5,132 nucleotides of DNA. It comes from Bacteroidaceae bacterium. GTDB lineage: Bacteria; Bacteroidota; Bacteroidia; Bacteroidales; Bacteroidaceae. Where the stretch lies: positions 1-5,132 of the forward strand of contig JAQWAN010000161.1 in the NCBI GenBank assembly GCA_028707655.1. The letters run 5' to 3'. A program made the position numbers and the translations under genes. Positions 1 to 5,132 of this stretch are shown in pieces. The notes beneath the pieces were generated by a model. The model was not told the origin of the DNA. It made no database searches and saw only the letters and a program-made list of their open reading frames with translations. The stretch's first letter is position 1, and every line of letters begins with the position of its first letter.

Positions 1-1106
1 AAATTGCTCAAATGAAAGCGCAGGGAATAGATGTGATAAGTCTGGGTATAGGAAGTCCAGATATGCCACCCTCAGCGAAAACCATTCATACGCTTTGCGA
101 ACAGGCTCAACGCGTGGATGCGCATGGCTATCAACCTACAGTGGGTATACCTGAACTGCGAAACGCAATGTGCGACTGGTATAAGAGATGGTATGATGTT
201 TCGCTCGATGCTAAGAGCGAGGTACAACCATTGATTGGATCGAAAGAGGGTATCCTACATATCACACTTGCCTTTGTTAATCCCGGGGATAAGGTGTTAG
301 TGCCCAATCCTGGCTATCCTACGTATACCTCTTTGAATAAGTTGCTGGGGAGTGAAGTGATTCCTTACGACCTTTCTGCAGAGAACCATTGGCAACCCGA
401 TTTTGAAGCTTTAGAAAAGCTCGACTTGAGTGGTGTGAAACTGATGTGGACCAATTATCCACATATGCCTACTGGTGCAAAAGCAAGTAGCGAACTCTAT
501 GAGAAATTAGTGGCCTTTGCTCGTAAACATGCAATTGTGATTGTAAATGATAATCCCTATAGCTTTATCTTAAACGACCACCCATTAAGTATCTTACAGA
601 TAGAGGGAGCAAAAGATTGTTGTATTGAGCTCAATTCTATGAGTAAAAGTCATAATATGCCGGGATGGCGAATGGGAATGTTGGCTACTAATGCTACATT
701 TGTACAATGGATAGTAAAGGTAAAGAGTAATATTGACTCGGGTATGTTTCGTCCCTTGCAGTTGGCAGCGGTTGAGGCTTATCGTAACGATGCTACTTGG
801 CACCACAGTATGAATGTAGAGCTGTATCAACAACGTAGAGGTGTTGCCGAGGAGATTATGCAGTGCTTAGGCTGTCACTTTGATAAGGAGCAAGTGGGAC
901 TTTTTCTATGGGGAAAGATACCCGATAGCTATCAGGATGTAGAGGAGTTGACAGAAAAAGTATTACAAGAAGCAAATGTGTTTATCACACCAGGATTTAT
1001 TTTTGGTTCAAACGGGGCACGTTATATACGCATCTCTTTGTGTGCTAAAGAGGCATTACTTCAACAAGCATTAGAACGAATTAAACGATTAAAAAATAAG
1101 ATATAA
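1..1106 (+). CDS. PLP-dependent class I/II aminotransferase, probably aromatic amino acid aminotransferase (5' partial)
   Basis: Cytoplasmic fold-type I aminotransferase. From its operon it probably transaminates phenylpyruvate and 4-hydroxyphenylpyruvate (or prephenate) to the amino acids; that substrate is inferred, the fold is not. The frame stays open to the left edge: codons before the ATG at 12 read I-A-Q and continue the family sequence, so that ATG is internal and roughly 25-30 N-terminal residues are missing. Counting from that Met: substrate loop SPDMPPS (15-21), YQPTVGIPELR (40-50), NPGYPTYTS (99-107), TNYPHMPTG (147-155; N148 in the N-x-P position), D180 and Y183 of NDNPYSF for the PLP ring, Schiff-base Lys K212 in SMSKSHNMPGWR (codon 645-647), and R340 in RYIRISL for the substrate carboxylate. 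All key residues are present. It ends TAA, 3 nt before the next gene, implying co-transcription and translational coupling. LL-diaminopimelate-type or other amino-acid specificity cannot be excluded. Confidence 0.92.
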   Translation, partial: IAQMKAQGIDVISLGIGSPDMPPSAKTIHTLCEQAQRVDAHGYQPTVGIPELRNAMCDWYKRWYDVSLDAKSEVQPLIGSKEGILHITLAFVNPGDKVLVPNPGYPTYTSLNKLLGSEVIPYDLSAENHWQPDFEALEKLDLSGVKLMWTNYPHMPTGAKASSELYEKLVAFARKHAIVIVNDNPYSFILNDHPLSILQIEGAKDCCIELNSMSKSHNMPGWRMGMLATNATFVQWIVKVKSNIDSGMFRPLQLAAVEAYRNDATWHHSMNVELYQQRRGVAEEIMQCLGCHFDKEQVGLFLWGKIPDSYQDVEELTEKVLQEANVFITPGFIFGSNGARYIRISLCAKEALLQQALERIKRLKNKI

Positions 1107-1109
1107 AGG

Positions 1110-2171
1110 ATGAATCTAGAAGCAATTAATCTACCAGGAGTAGATACTAAACGTCCGCTTGTAATAGCTGGACCTTGTAGTGCAGAGAGTGAAGAACAGG
1201 TGATGAATACCGCCATACAGTTAGCTAAGAATGGTTGTAAGATTTTTCGTTCCGGCATCTGGAAGCCACGTACTAAGCCAGGTGGTTTTGAGGGTGTTGG
1301 CGTAGAGGGATTAGCTTGGTTACAACGCGTGAAAAAAGAAACGGGTATGTATGTTACTACAGAAGTAGCTACTGCTAAACATGTAGAAGAGGCACTTAAG
1401 GCCGATATCGATCTGCTATGGATTGGTGCTCGTACCTCGGCCAACCCTTTTGCTATGCAGGAGCTTGCGGATGCGTTGCAGGGTGCAGATAAACCGGTTT
1501 TAGTGAAGAATCCAGTTAATCCAGATTTAGAACTATGGATTGGAGCTATGGAGCGATTGAACAATGCAGGTATCACACAATTAGGTGCTATTCATCGTGG
1601 CTTCTCTTCGTTTGATAAAAAGATTTATCGAAATCTACCACAATGGCATATTCCTATTGAGCTCCGTAGACGTATACCTAATTTGCCTATCATTTGTGAC
1701 CCTAGTCATATTGGCGGTAAACGCGAGATGGTGGCTCCTCTTTGTCAGCAAGCAATGGATTTAGGCTTTGATGGCTTGATTATTGAGTCGCACTGTGACC
1801 CTGATGCTGCTTGGAGTGATGCCTCACAACAGGTTACCCCCGATGTGTTGCATTATATCTTAAACCTTTTGGTGATTAGAAGTGAGACCTATACTACGGA
1901 GAACTTGAATGAGCTCCGTGCTCAGATTGATGAATGCGATAACGCTTTGATTGAGCTGTTATCGAAACGTATGCGTATCTGTAGAGAGATTGGTACCTTT
2001 AAGAAAGAACATGACATGACCATTCTACAGACAGGTAGATATACCGAGATCTTGGATAAACGTGGTGCTCAAGGCATCTTGTGTGGTATGGATGCTTCTT
2101 TCATAAAAAATATTTTTGAAGGTGTTCACGAAGAGAGTGTACGTCAACAAATGGAAATTATTAATAAATAA
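1110..2171 (+). CDS. bifunctional 3-deoxy-7-phosphoheptulonate (DAHP) synthase / chorismate mutase
   Basis: A 353-aa fusion catalysing the first shikimate-pathway step (PEP + erythrose 4-phosphate to DAHP) and, in its C-terminal domain, chorismate to prephenate. Residues 1-255 are a type I-beta (KDO8P-synthase-like) DAHP synthase barrel: GPCSAES (21-27), KPRTKPGGFEGVG (52-64), IGARTS (105-110), VKNPVNPD (132-139), CDPSHIGGKR (196-205), IIESH (224-228). By the spacing of the Thermotoga enzyme the metal ligands are C23, H200, E226 and D237. Residues 264-353 are an AroQ-class all-helical chorismate mutase: R270 (LNELR), R287 (SKRM), K298 (TFKKE), R310 and the Q346-Q347 pair. The N-terminal ferredoxin-like regulatory domain of Thermotoga-type enzymes is absent; GPCS starts at residue 21. 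A homologous fusion from Prevotella nigrescens has been described in which the mutase domain mediates prephenate inhibition of the synthase; the same control here is inference. Start ATG 1110, 3 nt after the aminotransferase; no separate Shine-Dalgarno. Symbols vary (aroA, aroF, aroG), so none is given. Confidence 0.95.
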   Translation: MNLEAINLPGVDTKRPLVIAGPCSAESEEQVMNTAIQLAKNGCKIFRSGIWKPRTKPGGFEGVGVEGLAWLQRVKKETGMYVTTEVATAKHVEEALKADIDLLWIGARTSANPFAMQELADALQGADKPVLVKNPVNPDLELWIGAMERLNNAGITQLGAIHRGFSSFDKKIYRNLPQWHIPIELRRRIPNLPIICDPSHIGGKREMVAPLCQQAMDLGFDGLIIESHCDPDAAWSDASQQVTPDVLHYILNLLVIRSETYTTENLNELRAQIDECDNALIELLSKRMRICREIGTFKKEHDMTILQTGRYTEILDKRGAQGILCGMDASFIKNIFEGVHEESVRQQMEIINK

Positions 2172-2175
2172 TAGC

Positions 2176-2949
2176 ATGAAGATTTTATTATTGGGCGCAG
2201 GAAAAATGGGCTCTTTCTTTAATGATGTGTTGAGCTTTCAACATGAAACGGCAGTGTTTGATACCAATCCGAAACAACTTCGATTTGTGTATAACACCTA
2301 TCGTTTTACAACACTCGAGGAGATCAAAGATTTTGCACCAGAATTGGTTATTAATGCTGTTACGCTAAAATATACGATAGAGACCTTTAAAAAGGTGATT
2401 CCTGTGCTACCTGCAGATTGTATCTTGAGCGATATTGCTTCGGTAAAAACAGGATTGCAGGAATTTTATTCCAATTGTGGCTTTCGTTATGTGTCTACTC
2501 ATCCTATGTTTGGTCCTACTTTTGCCAGTTTAAACAACCTAAGTAGTGAGAATGCCATTATTATTCGTGAGAGCGACCATATGGGGCGCATCTTTTTTAA
2601 AGATCTATATGCTTCTCTTCAACTAAATATTTTTGAATATTCTTTCCAAGAGCATGATGACACGGTGGCTTACTCTCTGTCTATCCCATTTGTATCGACC
2701 TTTGTCTTTTCAGCTGTGATGAAGCATCAAGAGGCGCCGGGTACAACCTTTAAAAAGCATATGGCTATAGCGAAAGGATTGTTGAATGAGGATGATTATC
2801 TCCTACGTGAGATTCTGTTTAATCCTCGTACACCCGACCAAGTGCAACAGGTGGTACATGAGTTAGAAGATTTATTGACCATTATAAAAGAGAAAGATTG
2901 TGATGCTATGGCCAATTATCTGATTAAGATTCGTAAGAATATCACCTAG
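2176..2949 (+). CDS. tyrA: prephenate dehydrogenase (TyrA)
   Basis: Oxidative decarboxylation of prephenate to 4-hydroxyphenylpyruvate, the tyrosine branch; 257 aa, short for the family and without a fused mutase or ACT domain. The Rossmann fold begins at residue 2, with GAGKMG at 7-12 and acidic D29 ending strand 2, which favours NAD+. DIASVK (86-91, S89) and STHPMFGPT (107-115, catalytic H109) are the prephenate dehydrogenase signatures. The C-terminal helical domain follows from about 155. The ATG at 2176 is chosen because it places the first beta strand at the N-terminus and lies 4 nt after the preceding stop. An in-frame TTG at 2116 would add 20 unrelated residues overlapping the upstream gene. 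Odd: the usual SHLPH motif reads LSIPF (168-172) and the usual FRDxTRIA motif reads FKKHMAIA (192-199), so the second His and the substrate-binding Arg are missing. Related Bacteroidales proteins appear to share this (from memory). It is the last gene of the operon and its prephenate comes from the mutase domain encoded upstream. Confidence 0.88.
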   Translation: MKILLLGAGKMGSFFNDVLSFQHETAVFDTNPKQLRFVYNTYRFTTLEEIKDFAPELVINAVTLKYTIETFKKVIPVLPADCILSDIASVKTGLQEFYSNCGFRYVSTHPMFGPTFASLNNLSSENAIIIRESDHMGRIFFKDLYASLQLNIFEYSFQEHDDTVAYSLSIPFVSTFVFSAVMKHQEAPGTTFKKHMAIAKGLLNEDDYLLREILFNPRTPDQVQQVVHELEDLLTIIKEKDCDAMANYLIKIRKNIT

Positions 2950-2965
2950 GTTTTGCTAGGTTTCA

Positions 2966-3036
2966 AGTCGCTGTTTCTAATTGAAATGAGACTGATTTGC
3001 TACCTCTAGCCAATCTTTATCCCTGAAATAGCGACT
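2966..3036 (+). other. potential structured RNA element in the tyrA 3' untranslated region
   Basis: A 12-bp inverted repeat pairs 2966-2977 (AGTCGCTGTTTC) with 3025-3036 (GAAATAGCGACT): 11 Watson-Crick pairs plus one G-U at 2973/3029. The 47-nt loop contains a second hairpin: 2994-2997 with 3012-3015 and 2999-3002 with 3007-3010, interrupted by one T/C mismatch (2998/3011) and closed by the loop CCTC. The G-U becomes an A-C mismatch in RNA from the other strand, so the + sense, i.e. the tail of the tyrA message, is favoured. It lies just before the terminator. A role in mRNA stability, a 3'-derived small RNA, or a genomic palindromic repeat are all possible; no known RNA family is recognised. 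Confidence 0.4.
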
Positions 3037-3045
3037 GTTTAAGTT

Positions 3046-3092
3046 AAAAAAACAAAAGCCCCAGAAGTCCAATTAACTTCTGGGGCTTTTTT
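3046..3092. terminator. bidirectional Rho-independent terminator between convergent operons
   Basis: A perfect 15-bp stem (3054-3068 with 3076-3090, core GCCCCAGAAG/CTTCTGGGGC) closes a 7-nt loop, CCAATTA. On the + strand it runs into six T (3087-3092). On the - strand it is followed, one G after the stem, by seven T (complement of the A-run 3046-3052). Both sides therefore have the GC-rich hairpin plus U-tract of an intrinsic terminator, serving tyrA from the left and the TPR gene from the right. Confidence 0.93.
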
Positions 3093-3101
3093 ATGAATAG
3101 A

Positions 3102-3115
3102 AGCTCTGCCGAGCT
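3102..3115. repeat. short hairpin, function unknown
   Basis: AGCTC (3102-3106) pairs with GAGCT (3111-3115) around a 4-nt loop, TGCC. It lies between the bidirectional terminator and the stop codon of the TPR gene, so it would be in that gene's 3' untranslated RNA. With only 5 bp and no U-tract it is not a terminator by itself and could be coincidental. Confidence 0.3.
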
Positions 3116-3180
3116 AAACCAGCACATATCACCTCCTAATCCTACGGCTGTATAGAGCAAGAGATGCTACATTACTGTGG

Positions 3181-4083
3181 CTAGATTTTAAAATCGCCCG
3201 ATATCTTGTTGAGGAGGTCAGGGTCTAATTCTCCCGCCTTTTTGATATCCGCCAGTGCACCCTCTTTGTCTTGTAGTAGGTGCTTTATCTCTCCGCGTTG
3301 TAGATAAGCTTTTGCAAAGTCAGGATTAACCTCTACACAATCGTTAAGTAGGTCTAACGCCTTTTTTGTCTCTTTTTTATAGAGGTAGAGCGCAGCTAAT
3401 TTAAGATAGCCCATGTGGTGAAAAGGGTCGAGCGTTATCAGTTGTTGAAACACCTCTATTGCTTTCTCTATCTCCTGGAGTTGTTCATAGGTCTTACCAC
3501 TTAGAAACAGTGCTTCCTCATGCCCTGGATGAAGTGTGAGTAGTGTATCTAGGTCTTTCCTCACCTCCGTTAGTTGCTGCATCTCGAATAGAATCTCTGC
3601 CCGTAAGAGGTAAGCAGCCTCCTTTTCTGCATCCGCCTGTATTGCTTTAGTAGCATGTGCTATTGCTTCAAAGGGAAGGGATAAGCCTCTCTCTGCGGTA
3701 GCCAATAGGAAATTGGCTTGTGCATCTTCTGCTTTTTCTTGCAGAACTATTGTGGCATGTTGTTGCATACCAGCAAAATCGCCCAGTTGGTAACAAAGAC
3801 TTGCTACTTGTAGATGTATGTCGTGCACATCTGGAGCTATCTCGATCTGTTGTAACAGTACCTCTTTGGCCTCTTCTAAATTCTCTTGTTCCACAAGTGC
3901 GCTAGCCAAGTAGCCTAACACTTGATGCTCTGTTTTGATGGTTAGAGCTGATTTAAAACATTTCTCGGCATAGTCACATTGTCCTATCTGAAGTGCACGG
4001 ATGCCATCAAATTTAAACAGATCAAATTGTTGTTCGGGTGTTTTTTCTTTTTTCTTAAAGAAGGATGAAAAAAAATGCGTCAT
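3181..4083 (-). CDS. tetratricopeptide repeat (TPR) protein, function unknown
   Basis: 300-aa protein consisting almost entirely of TPR units, a helix-turn-helix scaffold for protein-protein contacts. The signature small residue at TPR position 20 recurs at A39, A72, G105, A140, V174, A208, A242 and A276 (spacing 33, 33, 35, 34, 34, 34, 34), giving eight contiguous units over about residues 20-290. Consensus Pro near unit ends is seen at P84, P186, P220, P254 and P288. The first 19 residues (MTHFFSSFF then KKKEK) are short, aromatic and then basic; they lack a long enough hydrophobic stretch for a convincing signal peptide or membrane anchor, so a cytoplasmic location is likely. There is no catalytic domain. 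The ATG at 4083 follows recQ by 30 nt with no promoter or Shine-Dalgarno in the gap, so it is probably co-transcribed with recQ. Its partner cannot be read from the sequence, and a recombination or repair role by association is only a guess. Confidence 0.9.
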   Translation of the reverse strand: MTHFFSSFFKKKEKTPEQQFDLFKFDGIRALQIGQCDYAEKCFKSALTIKTEHQVLGYLASALVEQENLEEAKEVLLQQIEIAPDVHDIHLQVASLCYQLGDFAGMQQHATIVLQEKAEDAQANFLLATAERGLSLPFEAIAHATKAIQADAEKEAAYLLRAEILFEMQQLTEVRKDLDTLLTLHPGHEEALFLSGKTYEQLQEIEKAIEVFQQLITLDPFHHMGYLKLAALYLYKKETKKALDLLNDCVEVNPDFAKAYLQRGEIKHLLQDKEGALADIKKAGELDPDLLNKISGDFKI

Positions 4084-4113
4084 AAGGAATGGTTTTATAT
4101 GGATATCTATTAA

Positions 4114-5132
4114 TTATTTGACACGTGAAATATAGCCATTATTAAGTTCTAACTCCTCTTCTTGCAATAAATGATGGAGCACATGCTCTATTTTTTCCTC
4201 TTTTTGCTGAAGAAGCTTTAGTAAATCGATGGGGCGGTAGTTCTCTTGCTTAGATAGTTGTAGGTAAATCGCTTCTTTGATCTCCTCAAACTCTCCTTTT
4301 CGTAGACCAGACTGGTGATGGGAAAGACAGCAATCACATTGCAGACAGTTGTGTTCGTTTTTCTCTCCAAAATAGCGCAATAACATTCTGCTGCGGCAGT
4401 TCGACTGGTCGGTTACATATGCTAAGATGGCATGCACTCGATCGGTATATCTCTTTTTACGATTTTCGTAGACCGCTGGTGTAAGGCTAATGTCTGCAGT
4501 TTCTATTCGGCTACTGGTATAGATGATATAAGGGGTTCGTTTGCGCGGAATATATTGAATAATATTTTGTTGATGTAGTGTTTTGAGGAGCATATATACC
4601 TCTTCGCTTGTAAGTCCACATTGATGGGCAATGGAGCGTTCATCAATGTAGGTGTAGTCGGTAAAGAGCCCGGTATAGCTACGCAAGATGAATTGTACCA
4701 TCTGTTCCATTTTTTTGCCCCTATCTTGTAAACGATACAGTTCGTTTCTATTGATTAAGAAGAGAAGCATGGAGTTGCTCTCTTGTATATCGGTGTATTC
4801 TATATACTGGGCTTGTGTTAGCAGTTTCAAGGCACTGTCTGCTTGTGTAGGGAAATATTTAAACCGTTTACAGAAGTCGGATAGATTAAACTCAAACCGA
4901 CAGCCAAAGCCATCTCCCATTGCCATTTGGTAGAAATAATTGAGGTCTTCGTAGACCTGTTGGATATATTTCTTATCCGGATAGGTATCGGTGATTCGTT
5001 TGAGTAAGCTTTTCTTATCCGCTTTGGCGTAGAGAATAATGGCAAAAGCTTTCTCGCCATCTCGTCCAGCTCTACCAGCCTCTTGAAAATAGGCTTCGAT
5101 GGAGTCGGGTAGGTCCATATGAATAACAACAC
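4114..5132 (-). CDS. recQ: RecQ-family ATP-dependent DNA helicase, C-terminal part (5' partial)
   Basis: 3'-5' DNA helicase of recombination and repair. The frame is open to the right edge: codons upstream of the Met at 5118 read V-V-I-H, continuing the family sequence VVIHMDLPDSIEAYFQE. That Met is internal, and the ATPase core (Walker A, DEAH box) lies outside the window. Counting from it: motif VI QEAGRAGRDG at 12-21 with arginine-finger candidates R16 and R19; a probable winged-helix segment at about 77-122; a second at about 158-200 (YIDERSIAHQCGLTSEEVY); and the RecQ zinc cluster C241-x16-C258-x2-C261-x2-C264, the same spacing as in E. coli RecQ. About 70 residues follow, ending in a small helical segment at TAA 4116-4114. 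There is no HRDC domain. Motif VI lies about 220 residues before the first zinc Cys, against about 50-60 in E. coli RecQ (from memory), so about 165 residues are inserted. This matches the shorter RecQ type I recall in Bacteroidetes. A TPR gene follows 30 nt downstream. Confidence 0.94.
   Translation of the reverse strand, partial: VVIHMDLPDSIEAYFQEAGRAGRDGEKAFAIILYAKADKKSLLKRITDTYPDKKYIQQVYEDLNYFYQMAMGDGFGCRFEFNLSDFCKRFKYFPTQADSALKLLTQAQYIEYTDIQESNSMLLFLINRNELYRLQDRGKKMEQMVQFILRSYTGLFTDYTYIDERSIAHQCGLTSEEVYMLLKTLHQQNIIQYIPRKRTPYIIYTSSRIETADISLTPAVYENRKKRYTDRVHAILAYVTDQSNCRSRMLLRYFGEKNEHNCLQCDCCLSHHQSGLRKGEFEEIKEAIYLQLSKQENYRPIDLLKLLQQKEEKIEHVLHHLLQEEELELNNGYISRVK

Noticed and set aside
594..833. 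79-codon open frame on the - strand
   Set aside because: Antisense to the aminotransferase core including the PLP lysine region; no family resemblance.
1061..1576. 171-codon open frame on the - strand
   Set aside because: It lies wholly antisense to the end of the aminotransferase and the DAHP synthase domain, whose coding sense is unambiguous. Its translation has low-complexity Ser/Ala/Ile composition and no recognisable domain.
2116..2175. 20-residue N-terminal extension of TyrA from a TTG start
   Set aside because: It overlaps the end of the DAHP synthase-mutase gene, is not TyrA-like, and precedes an ATG that begins exactly at the Rossmann beta strand.
3044..3127. 27-codon - strand frame preceded by AGGAGG
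   Set aside because: It runs through the terminator hairpin and T-run that explain its codons, and Bacteroidales genes seldom use Shine-Dalgarno sites. Kept only as a low-interest observation of the motif.
3120..3140. + strand resemblance to the 3' end of 16S rRNA (ATCACCTCCT)
   Set aside because: Only about ten bases match and no rRNA sequence lies upstream, so it is not an rRNA fragment.
3720..3905. 61-codon open frame on the + strand
   Set aside because: Shadow of the TPR gene on the opposite strand; no independent coding signal.
4688..4933. 81-codon open frame on the + strand
   Set aside because: Antisense to the middle of recQ; no recognisable domain or start context.
4827..5132. 101-codon - strand frame overlapping recQ in another register
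   Set aside because: The recQ frame here carries motif VI and matches the family throughout; the alternative frame matches nothing.

Overview
The window looks like ordinary chromosomal DNA from a member of the Bacteroidota, most likely order Bacteroidales. The evidence is threefold. The protein sequences read as close relatives of Bacteroides/Parabacteroides/Prevotella proteins. Gene starts lack Shine-Dalgarno sequences and sit in A/T-rich contexts. The gene order aminotransferase, DAHP synthase-chorismate mutase fusion, tyrA is one I associate with that order. No mobile element, CRISPR array, tRNA, rRNA or phage gene is visible.

Left part (1-2949, + strand): the distal end of an aromatic amino acid operon. 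A class I/II PLP aminotransferase (5' end cut off by the window) is followed after 3 nt by a bifunctional DAHP synthase/chorismate mutase, and after 4 nt more by prephenate dehydrogenase (tyrA). Together they cover the first committed step of the shikimate pathway, chorismate to prephenate, prephenate to 4-hydroxyphenylpyruvate, and probably the final transamination. The usual partner, prephenate dehydratase (pheA), is expected just upstream but lies outside the window.

Middle (2950-3180): a 231-bp convergent intergenic region. It holds a potentially structured 3'-UTR element (12-bp stem enclosing a smaller hairpin, 2966-3036) and a perfect 15-bp hairpin flanked by a T-run on each strand (3046-3092). 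That hairpin should terminate transcription from both sides.

Right part (3181-5132, - strand): a gene pair running leftwards. A RecQ-family DNA helicase comes first (its N-terminal helicase core lies beyond the right edge), followed 30 nt later by a soluble protein made almost entirely of eight tandem TPR units. The RecQ has an unusual layout: two probable winged-helix segments lie between helicase motif VI and the zinc-binding cysteines, instead of one after them.

I found no clear new biological system. The items most worth a second look are the structured element after tyrA, the altered substrate-binding motifs in TyrA, and the rearranged C-terminal half of RecQ.
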